Assembly (NCBI GenBank): GCA_023055355.1
Contig: JALJCS010000001.1
Span: 53,201,381 to 53,265,380, forward strand
Reading direction: 5' to 3'
From: Agelaius tricolor
Taxonomy: Eukaryota > Chordata > Aves > Passeriformes > Icteridae
Length of the DNA: 64,000 bases
The translations under genes were made by a program, and so were the position numbers. Of the stretch, positions 1 through 23,388 are shown in pieces (positions within the stretch are counted from its first letter, which is position 1; each line of letters opens with the position of its first letter). The notes under the pieces were generated by a model, which did not search any database, had not been told where the DNA came from, and saw nothing but the letters and a program-made list of their open reading frames with translations.

Positions 1-1170
1 TGTTTTGCAGATAAAGAGAATCTGAAGAGTAGAGAACTAAAGGGAATTTAAGGGGCATCAATAAATCTACAAGTATACATGCAGGTTACAATTTTTTGGA
101 CCAGGACCCTTTTGCCTTAAACTGCATGTAGTAATGAGGTGTGAAACAGCATTTAGATTCAAACAATACTGAATTTACAGCGAGATTATGTTATTCATTA
201 TATCACGTCATTAGTAAGCTGCATGGAGAACTTGGTGGACAATTTTTAATAAGAAGCACATCAGCCATCAGAGTGTGAAGGTTCCTGACTAGCTGGAGAG
301 CAAAAAGAAAAAGTACTTTTTCTTACAGCACCAGTCTTAGGATTTTTGGAAAGGCGATGACAGAGAAGAATTTTAACAAATTCCTCATCACTGTAAAGAC
401 AGGCCATTCAAAACTATTTTTATTAAACAAATTAGGCAGTATTTTCTTATTCTGTCTAAATTTGTAATGGCTTCTTGGGTGGCTGTAAGTCTGACCTGTT
501 TACCCAAACCAATTGGTATTTTATTTTCATCTTTTGCATTTTGTACTGCTGAGAGTGATCTTACTGCAAGGATTAGGTTTTTCTTTGCCCTTCTTTGTGC
601 AAAATATCTTATGTTTGGCAGCATGCATTCCTGACAAGATTTTTCATACTTTGTTCTTAGTATTTATCATGTTTTCCATCTCCTGTTCCTGTCAAGTAAC
701 AGCAGATCAGACATTGTTCTGAAACTGAAAGATTTTTTTCCCACTAGCTTTCTCTCATTCATAACATACCTTTCTCCGGTTCTCTTGCTGGAAAAAACAA
801 ACCTCAGATCTTTTTCTTCTCACTGGGAGAAATGCAGCAGTGTAGGTTTTTGCCATATTTTCTTCTGGGGAGTTGGAGGCATGTATATGCAGGATGTGGA
901 TACACATCTGTAGCTGAGCCAGTAAAACCACGTGGTCACGTAAGGGCAGCATTGTGCCCCAGCTCCTGAGAGGCACACAGGTTATTGCCCTTCTGCATAC
1001 TCTCTGGGCTTCCTATTTGCTTGTCTTCCCAGCTTTGCCTGTTGAGCAATGGGATGTGCATCCTATAGCAGCTATTCAGTGTGAGCTGAGGATGGGTTTA
1101 TGATGGGGTTTTTTTGTTGTTGTTGATGCTAACAGGTTTTGTTGTTTGGTTTTTTTCCTTTTAATAACAG
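1..1170 (+). other. PEX3: PEX3 intron 2, 3' part
   Basis: This is intronic sequence upstream of the first visible PEX3 exon. It ends in a T-rich tract and an AG acceptor at 1169-1170. No equivalent of PEX3 exon 1 or 2 (the membrane anchor and the following basic helix) was found here, so those exons lie left of the window. On the minus strand, 290-976 has few stops but no recognisable protein. Confidence 0.8.
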
Positions 1171-11709
<10,539 letters not shown>

Positions 11710-12425
11710 CCTGCACATTTGTACAAATGGATGGTGTATTTATAACAAATCCCTGGTGACTACTGATGGGACTTGGGTTAATTTTATAATGGTGTAGGAG
11801 TGGCAGACCAGCAGAAAGAGCACTCTAAGGAAAGTGGGAGTGAGCCCACATTTTCTTCTAACTGAATTATACTTCACCCATTAAAAATATTCTCGTTGAA
11901 AGAAACATGGTAAATGAAGACTTTTCTATTTAAAAAGTGGTTAAACTCTTCTGTAATTCATTGGATTATTTTTTATTGCATCTAAAAGGCATCTGGTGGC
12001 AGTATTACAGCAAGTTACTAAAAAACCCATTTTTTTGCCTGGGGTGTGTAAGTTTGGGGAAGAACTAATGATAGTGATCTAAGAATAGCACAGAGCAGCA
12101 GAATGAAGTAATGCTTTTTTCTTCTTCTTCCCCCAGATTTTTCTTTCTATAAAGTAAATCTTTTTCCCCTTAACTTTACAAATCTTGTTCCAAAGTCTCT
12201 CATTCTTCAGAAAGCCTTTGCCAATGGATGCATGTTCCCCTTGAACAAGCTGGGGGTCTGCTCTCTCTGTTACTTAATACTAAAGGAATGTGGTTTTTTA
12301 GACATACTCTTGTTTATGCTGTTCAAACAGCTACACTGTACACATTACCTTGTAAATATTTTATCTTAATTTGTATTAATTTTGAGCCCAATTGTCTGTA
12401 TTGTAATAAAATATTTTAATGTACA
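11710..12425 (+). other. PEX3: PEX3 3' untranslated region
   Basis: About 0.7 kb of non-coding sequence follows the stop codon and leads to AATAAA at 12405-12410, with T/G-rich sequence just after it. The end at about 12,425 is inferred from this signal, not seen directly. Confidence 0.75.
12405..12410 (+). promoter_or_regulatory. PEX3: PEX3 polyadenylation signal
   Basis: Canonical AATAAA followed within 25 bases by a TGTGTGTG-type downstream element. It is the first strong signal after the PEX3 stop. Confidence 0.75.
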
Positions 12426-13485
12426 ATTTGTGTGTGTATTAACATTACTAGGGAAGAGAATAACCTGACTGGCCAATCAACTCAAAATCCTGGCAGAGTT
12501 GAAAGAATAAATTTAACTTATACAGTACTTAATTTGCACTCACAAACATTATTCAGGGAAAATAAATCTTCAGTCTCTACATTGAAACAGAAATAATTCA
12601 TGCTTTTTGTTGTCCTTTATCTCCTCCTCTTTGCAAGTTTCACCTTGTATGTCTATCCCTACAAATCATGACACATGATGAGTTTGGAAATTTTTCAAGT
12701 TGGATGCAGTCTAGTCTCTGCTTAAAATGTTGTCTCTTTGCCAGAGTTGAAGATCCTTAGCAACTCCTGATTATTTCTCTTTTTCAAGAGTTAGTCACTG
12801 AAGTATATATTTTGTTTAATAGTCCACAGAAGGCACCCTGGTAACTGTGTATAAACAAAGGCTGTAAACAAGAGACAAGTTTTACCCATGTAAAATCATA
12901 CAAAATATCAAAAACCCAACCCTCTCCCAGTTCACCTGTGTCCCAATAATGGATGGAGTTACTCAAGAATAGGAACATGTAAAATTAATGACCCATGCTG
13001 AGAAATTATGATGTATATATGCATTGCCTGTATGCATTTATGATTAATTTCTAACCCTTACAGGCCTGTTCTTGCAGACATTACCCTATTCAGCTGAAAC
13101 TGACAGCTACCACTAGCTAAACACACCTGGAAAAAGAATATTTTTTCTCTAAAACTGTCAGATTTTACTGTGCACTTTTGTGGAAGGTAAATTTCTTGCA
13201 TTAAAGAGGGTGTACAGCTGACTTACGTGCATTTGAACACTGGCTTGAGCTTTATTCCTTCTTTTGTCTCTGAAAGTCTAGTGCCTGTTTCCCCCCACCT
13301 CATTCTTCATGTAATTTGGCCAGAAACTGACTAAACCAAGTGTAGAGGTCATGGTAGCTGCTCAATATTTCACAAAAGTTCAGAGAAACAAACTGTGCAG
13401 AGGATTAATTATCTAGTGCTAGACTTTGTGAGGTTTGTTCCATTCCATCCTTTAATAACAGCGCACCTCTCATAGAAAAAGTGAA
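12426..13485. other. Intergenic spacer between convergent PEX3 and FUCA2
   Basis: About 1 kb of AT-rich DNA lies between the inferred 3' ends of two convergent genes. I see no coding exon, RNA gene or clear transposable element. Further TTTATT motifs (AATAAA on the minus strand) near 13,252 could serve as alternative FUCA2 ends. Confidence 0.6.
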
Positions 13486-13491
13486 TTTATT
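13486..13491 (-). promoter_or_regulatory. FUCA2: FUCA2 polyadenylation signal
   Basis: AATAAA on the minus strand, 93 bases past the FUCA2 stop codon, giving a very short 3' UTR if used. Other signals further down cannot be excluded. Confidence 0.6.
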
Positions 13492-13583
13492 GGTCTTTCT
13501 CAGTCAATCAAGTTTAAAACCAGTGATAAGAAAGAGCAAAGCATCAACCCTCCCTGCTAGCCAGGGCTCCAGCAGAGTATGGC

Positions 13584-13724
13584 TCAGTCTACATCAGTCA
13601 GTTGTAGGGTCCAGCCCCACTGACATGGCATTTGCTGAGGAGTCAATTGAGGTAGAGCAATAACCATTCCCTTTTCTCCCAGAGCAACCCATTTCAGCAG
13701 TTCCCTGTATCCAGCCAGCTTCAC
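13584..13724 (-). CDS. FUCA2: FUCA2 exon 7 with stop codon
   Basis: The acceptor ctattttag precedes [40 protein letters not shown] and QLTDVD, then TGA at 13586-13584. The MPC.WGW...LT end matches human FUCA2 closely. It was found by eye as the expected match to the human C-terminus. Confidence 0.94.
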   Translation of the reverse strand: MKLAGYRELLKWVALGEKGMVIALPQLTPQQMPCQWGWTLQLTDVD

Positions 13725-16700
13725 CTAAAATAGAAACACACATTATAATTAGAACAGTGCCTTTTTAAAGTACATATAAGTGCAATATTGACAAAGTAAT
13801 TATTGATCCATAGCTACCTTACTCACCAAGTATCCTAAAAATGCCACTTACTAACCAAATGAGTGATAATTATTAAAGGTAATGGGAAAACATTTGCAAG
13901 TAGATATGCAAGTAAAAAAGCTACTCTTGTTGGGTCTTGAGAAGGACTTAGGGCTGTAGAAAGTGAATAAACATCTTTTGGAAGCATTTGGAGGAGGATT
14001 TAGGTCTAAGCAGAGATCTAGCAGCCACAGTACTGAGCTTTGCATTCCCTGTTTCCAAACTGCCTGCTTCCCATGATGAAACTTGTAGTCTTGAAAGAGC
14101 ATGACTGTTTCTTACAGAGGGCAGCCAGGTATCTCGGAGAAAGCTGATCTGAAGAACTAAAAACCACAAATAGGTTGATGCTGTCACACCAGCTGGTGAC
14201 TTGCTGGAGTGGCTGCAGACCAGTCTCTGCTACTGAGGAATAGTACTTTCTAGTGCACATAGAGTCTACTGCCCCCCTAAAATTCCAGAGGCATCTCCAT
14301 CACTTCTGAAATTACTCTTTCTCCCCTATCACAGAGCTGTCTTGGCACCAGTCAGACTACTTTCATATGGAACTAGACCAGAAGGGGCAGTCCAGAAACA
14401 CTCCTAATGCATTTCAGCAGCTAATGGACATGCAGTGCATAAGACCAGAGCAGAGCTAAACCAAAGTGAATCTCTCCTTAAATGCACAGAGTTGATACCA
14501 ACTTCTGCTTCCATTGGGTTACTTGCTACTTGCCAGTGTAGGTGTGGCATCACTGTCCTCATCTTCTGACCTCCACTTGGTATAAGATCTAGGGTAACAC
14601 TGATTGCTCTTCAGCCTACCTGGGCAACAAAAACCTCTGTGTACATTCCCTTCTGCAAGGCTTTGACTTCAAAAGTTGCACCACTGCAGCAACTCTGGTA
14701 TCACTAGATGTCCTCAAAGTCATGAGGACAGCTGCTTCTAAAGAAAAGTCATGCTGAGTTAGGAGTCTACACAGGAAACAGGAGGGGTGGCACAGTTTTT
14801 TCCCCTGCTCCTTGGCCTCTTTGTGATTCTTAGTTTGCAAGCTAAAACATATCCCAGCGACATCTCAGTCTAAGAAACATCCGACTGAGAGGACTATGAC
14901 AAGGAGGTCCCAGAAAGAAAACAAACATTTTGCTGGGTCTCTTCCAAAATACTCTGTCCTAAGAGCTATGCATTCCCAAAGATGCCAGAAACTTCAATAA
15001 ACAAGATGGAACATGACACATCCTAGAGGGATGGGAGAGGAGTGTGTGTGCACTCTCTTTTACCTGTGTTTCTCCAGGCTTAGCCTGTGGCTCACCAAGT
15101 TCCAGAATCCCAGAGACTGGCCAGTTAAGGAAGATAGCGTTGACTTTCCCGTCTTTAGGGGTGAAAGTGTACCTGGTTGGAAATGGGGACCAAAAAGGCA
15201 TGTCAGCTTTTCCCTGGCAATCTTTAGAAGTGATACATAAGAGTGCTTTCAAGACTGGAGAAATGGATTAGAAAGGTCAGGATTTATTACATTTTCACAC
15301 ACATAACCACCTGGTCCTTTAATAACGTGCTGTTCCTTGAAAATTTGTTTCAACAAACTAGAGGTAATGAAAACTATTAAAGAACTGAATTCAGAGGTGA
15401 ACATCTGTTGTAACTTTAGTGCACTGTATCAACTCAGCCATATAGGAAGGAGATGCTTGCAGGATGGGGAATCATTAACAGATAACTGTAGGTTATATTC
15501 AGAAAGACATGGTAACTCCCATCTATACACTAACAAGCAGACTAAAAGAATTTAAAAATAGGATGGGCAACAGAGTTTCCACTTTGCATAGCTAGTTTTT
15601 AAAAATACTATTTTCATCACTATGCCATTGGAAATCTTGTGGCATACCCCTGAAACATTCCTCCCTCCTTCCTATTTAGTTACAGTTTTTTATTGCTCTT
15701 GAAAGGGATTTTACTTAACAGTCAACAGTTCAGCATCTCCAGGCTAAAGCCAGATGGCCAAATCTTGCTGGGAATGGGAATAAAAACATCCACTGAGACA
15801 AGGGGGCCAAGACCAAAACCCTGATGGATCATGAAGATGTTAGAGAACCTACAAGTAACAAGGGCAGAGGGGAGGCCAGAGACTGACTGTATTTAGCGAC
15901 CAAATAATTGCTGTTATCTTCCCACTTTCTAAACACCAAGTGACATTGAGTATTCCTTTGTTCAGATAAACACTTCATAGCAATCTTGTATTTCCAGATT
16001 TTTTTTCATTTCTGTTGCCCACTAGAAGCAACCAGAATTACCTAATAGATTAGCCTACACCAAGAAGCAAAAGATGACCATAGAAATGCTTGCAGCTTTC
16101 CTTTCAGCCTCAGCATCATCCCAAAACTAGTCTCTACCTACAGCTTTATACACATTTTAGATGCAGTTGCTTACACTAACCAAAGGCATTAATTCCTTCA
16201 CCACATACAAACTAAGATGGTGATTTCTGTAGCATCCAGTCCTTAGGGATTTCAAAACTTCATATATCATTGATGCTGCTTTCCAGAGCCTGCATTATGG
16301 CTCAGTAGACTTACCAGACTCCAGGTGTGACAGTGTCGTTCTGTGCTCTCCATGGTTTTGTTCCATAGATGGCCTCTCCATTGACCTCCAGCCAAGAGCC
16401 CACTTGCCTCAGGCGCTCCTCAAACACAACAGCGATGCGACCGTCGTGGGTGGGCCCAATATTCATCAGGAGGTTTCCTCCACAAGACACTGTTTCTACA
16501 AGTTGCTGAAGTGTTTTTAAACACACAAAGCACATGGTTATGAGTAATGAAATCACATATTTGCAGTACTTTCTAAAGTCTGCTGTACTGCTTCAGAATG
16601 ATAAATAAACCACATGAGTTATGCTACTGCTGCATGCTGAGACTTTGGGGTTCATCCCAAAAGTTAATACAAAATTTAAGCTCTCATAAAACAAAGCTCT

Positions 16701-19700
16701 ACTGTCAATTTTTACATCCAAAACCAGCCCCAAATACCTTCTTGCACCAATATGTCTGCCTGAATCTACATTAGAATCAGATCCTGCAACTCTTTATCAT
16801 TTCAACTTCTGCAAGAATGTATTGAGGGTTTTACCAATAGGACAGATGACTTCTCTGCACCAGAGCAGAATAAGGTGAATAGTTGCTACTTCATCTTTAT
16901 TGAATCTTAGAAAAGCAACTTCCTCCTTCCTCCTGTTTGATGCTTTTCCTATTTTATAGAAACATCTGTAAAACACAAGGAAGCCTCCTACAAAATTTGT
17001 GTTCACATCCACACTGCCCTCCAGAGATCATGGACTGAGATGCATAAGTCTGAGAAACAGACGGCTGCAGACATGCTGCTGAATTAATTCAAACCTTCTG
17101 CCTCTGAAAAGAGGTTACTTCAATTTCAAATTGTCTTTTGTGAGGACCACAGCAGAAACAGCAACAATATTACGCAACAGTAACAATCTTTCCCTTACTA
17201 GCTGAATTTTGCAACTGAATGCATTATTCTGGAAGACTGATTAGTCTTCCTTTCATTCAGGTTTTCTAAGCTTCAGATCTTTTTTAATACCTCAACCTAG
17301 TAAGAGAATCAATGTTCGAACAACACCAGCTGTCTGCTTCTGGTAGTGTATCTGTATGTCTGTAAGGAAATTTTCTCGCTACAAAGTAAAACTACTGCTG
17401 AGTCATAAACTGTTTCTATCATGTTGCAGTGTGATGTAATAGCCTGTTTCAGTCATCCCGGTTCTTTCCCCAGGTGTGCCAATACCCTCTCCCTTCCCCT
17501 CCCCTTGCCTCCTGCTGAGTGCTGTCCGTCAATCTTGGTATTCCAGCAAGGGCACCGTGTGATTGGCAAAGTTCTAAAGATGCCTCTCAGCCCTGGGGAC
17601 ATTGGGCATCCAGGTGTCATTTGGCCCCTGAGACTTCCCCCCCCTTACCTGGTTGGTGGGATCCCTACCCCTTCTCTTCCCCTCTCCCTGGGGTTAAAAG
17701 ACCCAGCAACCACGTGGTTCTGGTTCTTCATTCTGTTGGAGCTGTTGCTGCATTCAGAGGCCTGTGTGCCAGGAATAAAGCTCTGGATTGAAACCCTCCA
17801 GCAGAACTCGACTCCTTTTCCTTCACCTCACCTAAAGCCTCTCCACCACAGGTAAACCTGAGTTCCTGCATGCCTGGACTTGTCCCAAGCGCCAGCTGCA
17901 GCACCCAGCCAGCCAAAGGTGTCTCTGAGGTGAAACCACCTCAGCTGCCGCCTCTGGTCAAGCAGCAAGGGCCAGACGAGCCCAGGCACGTTCCATCCGG
18001 CAATATTGGTATCTAATTCCAATACTATCTGTAGAAAGGGGAAAAGATGTAGCCTTCCAGTAGGAGTTCCTAAACAGGAGCTGTGAAACTGAAACTGTTT
18101 GCTTCCCATCAGCTTGCCTATGCAGTTACCAGAGAAACTTAGTCGAAAAGGTAATGATGAGACTGTCCAGAGCAGTCCTTGGCCAGTTACTCACAGGGAA
18201 AACAGCTTCTGAGAAACTGACTGAATTTCTACTAGAAATTCATTCTATGGAAACAACTAAGAGAAAGGTTAAGAATTACATGGGTTTTCCATCCTGCCAG
18301 TGTGAAGGCTGGAAATTAACAAAATTATTATTTCATGGATTCACTATTGAATTAAAATAATCTTATTCATAAAAATAGATACATAATTGATATGTTAAAC
18401 AGCACAATGTAACAATCAGGAGAGAGAACGGGGAGTGGCAGCAGCTGCTGTGGCCCTGTACCTTGACCAAGTCCTCGATGGGGAGGTAGTCCCGGAGCCG
18501 CGCGTCCCGGCGGTAGCCCCAGGAGCCGCGGTCGATGGTCATGCAGTTCTCCCACTTGTGGGGCAGGAGGCGCCCGGGGTTGTAGCGGTCGCTGCACGTG
18601 TAGAAGCCACCATGGGCACAGATGCTGCCCGCTCCCCAGCGGTCATTGGTCACCACTGTGTCCCGGACCGGGCTGGGAACAGAGGAGTTTTATTATTTTT
18701 ATTCTATGAAACGCGGTCACAGCCAGCGTAATCCCTTCGCACACACATCCCTCCCAGGAACTTATATTTTGGATGACTTCTGTACTATTAATTTTTTACA
18801 ATAAGATTAAGTGCAATGTCAGGAATTCTCATGCTTTGCTAATAAAAGGTCCAGATCAGAATTTCTTAGGGAAATAAGTTCCAGACTTTAACAGGACCTC
18901 TGCCAGAAATCACTCTGCACTTCATATCCACTGCCAGATGTTCAGCCTGTGATGACAACGATGCACCCATATTCTCAAATTGTCCTGCTATCCTGTGTTT
19001 CTGTGCAACAGCAAATACTTAGGGAAGACTGTGATTAAGCAGAATAGCCAATACCATCTTAAATGATTAATTTGCAAATGTGTTTAAAAAATACAAAACA
19101 GTCTTTTTCTAAAGCCAGCTTTGATAGTTCTAGGAAAGATCTGGATTCTGTATCTCAGGAGAGTTAATATTTTGTAAAGTTCTCTTAAGCAGAGGTAGCA
19201 GGTTCCAAAAAACAAATAGAAAATGAAACAAACTAGACACAGCAGAATTTCAGATAAGGAGCTAAACCAGCATTGTCATGTACCTGTCATTATACAGCCA
19301 AGCCAAGAAACCGGTGCTGTTCCAGTAAGTATCTGGAGCATTTCCATCCCCATCAGACCAAATTATTTCTGGCTGGTACTTGGTCACAATTTCATAGAGT
19401 TCTGGTAATGATTTGCTGGTGGGAAACTTGCTTGTGTTAAAGGCATTGGTGGCATCCTCAAGGAAGAGAGGATTGAACCATTCAAACAGGGAATGGTACA
19501 ACCCAAAATGCAAGTCAGTCCTGTTTCTAACAGATGTTGCTAGTTCAGCAACAAGATCTCGCTTTGGTCCCACATCAACAGCATTCCAGTTCCAAGAATA
19601 TTTGGACCCCCACAAAGTAAAGCCTAAAAAGAGAAAAATCAGAGGATAAGAAAGAAAAGAAGAAGCGAGGACAATACAGTTCTTTCTGGAAAGTGGTTGG

Positions 19701-22700
19701 AAGTGTTGCAAAAAAGAAAAAAAAAATTATATCTGTAATAATATTGTTGCCATGGTATAAGGTGTGCCTATAACCTGTTTATGCACAATGGTAGTAGCTT
19801 TAGTATCAGAACACCATGTATTTTTATATGTATGCATATACATTTATATTTTCCAGTTCTGTACTGCTTAGGATAATTATTCCTTTTCTTTAATTATTCA
19901 GTTTATTCATATGTGCCAGTTAAATGAACTAGATGACTTTTAAGGCCCCTTCCAACACAATGCATTTTCTAACTCTACAACTCTGAAATCAACCAAAAAT
20001 ACAGCAGCTTTTGAGGCATCTAAATCAAATGTGAACTGTAAATACACAATCAGCAAGTGAAAGATAGAATTGTTTCTCAGCTGCAGAAAGCCCAAGCTAT
20101 CATTTGCATTCAAAGACTGTTCTCTTTTCTGTTTCCATCTAATGCAAATGTTCACTTTTTGTTTGCCTTGATATTTATAACAGCTCAATCAACTACTCTG
20201 TACATGTATGAGGAGAGAGCAAAAACTCCTGAAACAGCTGTTAAAAGATCAAGATTAAATATCAGAAGGGATTTGACCTTTCAGACATCCATCAGTCCAG
20301 CACAACCACTTACAAATACTACTGCACTGCAGACTCACACCACTGCCAGAGGAGCTCCACTCTCACCTTCTAACCCCTTTATACTCACTGTCTAATCAAT
20401 CTTGTGCTATTTCTGTGAACTGGATACATGCAATTGTATGGACTAAACAACCTAAAAATTCATGCACAAGGCTATTTGACAGACTAAATGAATCCTGGTT
20501 TTTTTGAAGTCACTGGGAATTTCACCACAAGTGAAATTCAAGATCAAGAATTATGTGTGTCAGAGCTGAGATTAAAATTGACACTTCACAAGTTGCCAGC
20601 CTTAAACCCACATCTCACAAAGACCAACAACATTCATTAGATGTATTGTAGAATATCTTAATATTTTATACTTTCTTTGCTAGTGTAGTTCCTTCCAGAA
20701 GCTTTCTTTTTCTTTACTTTTCTCTGCAAAGTACCTTACAATTACAGTGCTAAAAAAAAATGTGCCTGTAAAGCTACAGATCTGGTTCAAGGTCTTGGCT
20801 TCTGTCACTACATCAGGAAGAGTTATACCTTTCTAAATCTGAAGTTGACTCCTGGAACATCTTCCTAAATTCCTTGGAGAAACCAAGGGAGTTTGCTACC
20901 TGGCTGCTCACAGCAGCTCTCCAAATGTTAAACAGTGCAGAATTCACTTTTATGGTTCCTTCAGCACTAAATTGCACAGAAATAAAAAATAAACTGTGGC
21001 CACTGCAGGAGGCTCAGCTGCCACCACCACTTCAGGCTGTCTTACCTACAGCAAGAGAACAGTGGCACAATCTATTGCTCCTCCTATACAAACTCCATAG
21101 CCACAGCTTTTGTGTAAAGGTCAGGAAAACACCTGCACATCTCTTGGGTGTTTTTTGTTTCCTCTTTGGCTGTGGTGGGGCAGGTAAGCCTGGCTGGCTT
21201 TCTCTATGTCTCTTAGAGGTAAAAAAGTCACACGTTTTTTACATCTGTGACAGAAATGCAGCAATTACTAACATTCACAAAGCTCCCACTTACCCTCATG
21301 ATGTTTTGAAGTTAAGACAACATATTTTGCACCTGAAGCCTTCAGAATATCTGCCCACTGGTTGGGATCAAAGAATTCTGCTGTAAACAGAGGACCAAAA
21401 TCTTCATAGCTGAAGCCAGGTGGGTAATTTGCATCCATAAATTTCACATAGGGCTCTCTCTTTTCCTTCTGCCAGTACCACCTACAAAATACAGAACAAA
21501 GCATGTCTGCTGATGTATTTTTTGACAAAGAAAAGAGAATTTAAATGATCGGCTCCTATTCAACACTGAGAGGTAGAGGCATTGGAGGTACACGACACTG
21601 GCAATAAGACAAAATTCCTCCAGGAGAGTATTGATTAGCAAAGATTTCATTTTTTCTATCTTATTTGTCCATGTTCTGCATCTTTGTACTCCACTTTAGA
21701 AAGGTCTCAGGATTTCATTTGAAGCAATGAAAAAAGCAGCTACACTTTGAGAATGGAAAAATTACAGTGTTGATAAATACCCAAATCTCAAAACTGTACT
21801 AGAGACCACAGACAGTCTGTGTAAGCAGCTCAGGTGGCAAGAGAAATGCATTTTTCCTGGACTTGCATGTCTCACCTCCTCAAGTCTCACACCTCAGCCA
21901 TCAGGCATCTCTGCTCTGCCCCCAGCATTGCAATCCCTGCCACCCACAAATATGGGGATCCTCACCTTTACCTCTCTGACAGTCCCAAGCCCTCTACACA
22001 ACTGCAGCTGAGTGACCCAGTGTCCACAGCCCCAGGGCCAGAGAGAGCTGTGACCAGGTCACTGCAACTCTGCACACCTGAGGCCTGCAAGCAAAGCCAC
22101 CCTGCCAGAAGAAGACACATCCTCCATCCAAAACCTGCCCCTGCAAGGACACCACACACTTACAAATGCACCTCTGTCACCTTTCTGTGAATGAAACCAA
22201 ACAGCACAAATCCTCTTATTACAAATCCTCAAATTTAGACTTATATGAAAATAGATTGTAAAGTGAAGGAATAAAACAGGCCAGAATTTGAATGTTTGAA
22301 ATTAATTTCTCTCTCCTGTCCTGAGCTGGACTCTGACCTCAGTTCTCTGAGATCACAGTGTGAGTATTGTTGTAACCTTCCCAAACCACTTCAGCATAAA
22401 CCAACACAATCTCTGGCAGCCAACAATGGAAAAAAACTTAGAAGAAAGAGGCTGAGACAGCTTTCCTCATTGAAAGAGCCAGGGGCAGAGGAAATAACAA
22501 CAATAAAGCAAACCAAATTTTTAAAAATAAAAACAAAAAACCCCTCTGATTTCAAAGTATGTAATTTCTTAAATTAAAAAGTAACAACCTTGCTTCTCTC
22601 CCATAGTCACATGGTTTGCTAACATGAACACTTCCATGCTGACAGGATTAGATTCTAGAAACATCCTTACCAAGGCTGTGGAGCGCTAAGGGAAGGCACA

Positions 22701-23350
22701 CAGGATGGGTGATAACACTTTGTGACCTTCCATTTGACACTGCTAATGCAGGACCTCAGTCATCTGACTGCACAATCTGTCAGAAGGCCCTGAAGCAGCT
22801 CTAGACCCACACCTGCCATGGGATAGGAGAATACAGGAATATAAAAAACAATTCGAGTTTTGGGGTCAAAAACCAAATGCTCCATCCTGAGCCTGTACAC
22901 CACTATCAGAGTACAGCACTGTGAGTGAGGCTTGAACCCAAACCTAGTTCTGTCCCAGCTCTCTAAAAGTAATTTATAAGTAAATGTAGTCTGCATTAAA
23001 AACCTGCTGAAACACTTGACCCTAATTCTGAAAAGAACAGGTGTCAGAAAACATTGGTTTGATTAGATACATGTTGGCTTGTTTTGCAAATATAGTAATT
23101 AAGGTTCGCCATAGCTCTGCCATAAAGCTACCCTTATCTTCAAATTGTAAATAATAATGTGTCTCACTTGCAGTCTCACAGGAAGTACCTGGTAGAGCAT
23201 GGAAAGGTGACAGCAAAAACATGCTTAGGGGCTTGAACCAGTGAACACTCACAGTACAAAGATTTCATTGAGCCTCTGAACTAAAATTATCTGAAGAATC
23301 AGAGTTTTAGGTTGTCTTAGGTGCAAAGCACTCTTAAATAATAGTAATAA

Positions 23351-23388
<38 letters not shown>

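Noticed and set aside
388..624. 78-codon minus-strand open frame as a real exon of another gene.
   Set aside because: No splice-consistent partner exons, no recognised domain and no start context. The known neighbour left of PEX3 (ADAT2) does not match. Kept only as a possible decayed retrocopy.
17421..17855. 144-codon + strand open frame.
   Set aside because: It lies inside the LTR-like block and shows pyrimidine-rich low complexity, not protein-like composition.
20874..21386. 170-codon + strand open frame.
   Set aside because: It overlaps FUCA2 exon 2 on the opposite strand and is low in recognisable motifs; part is an antisense shadow, the rest intron.
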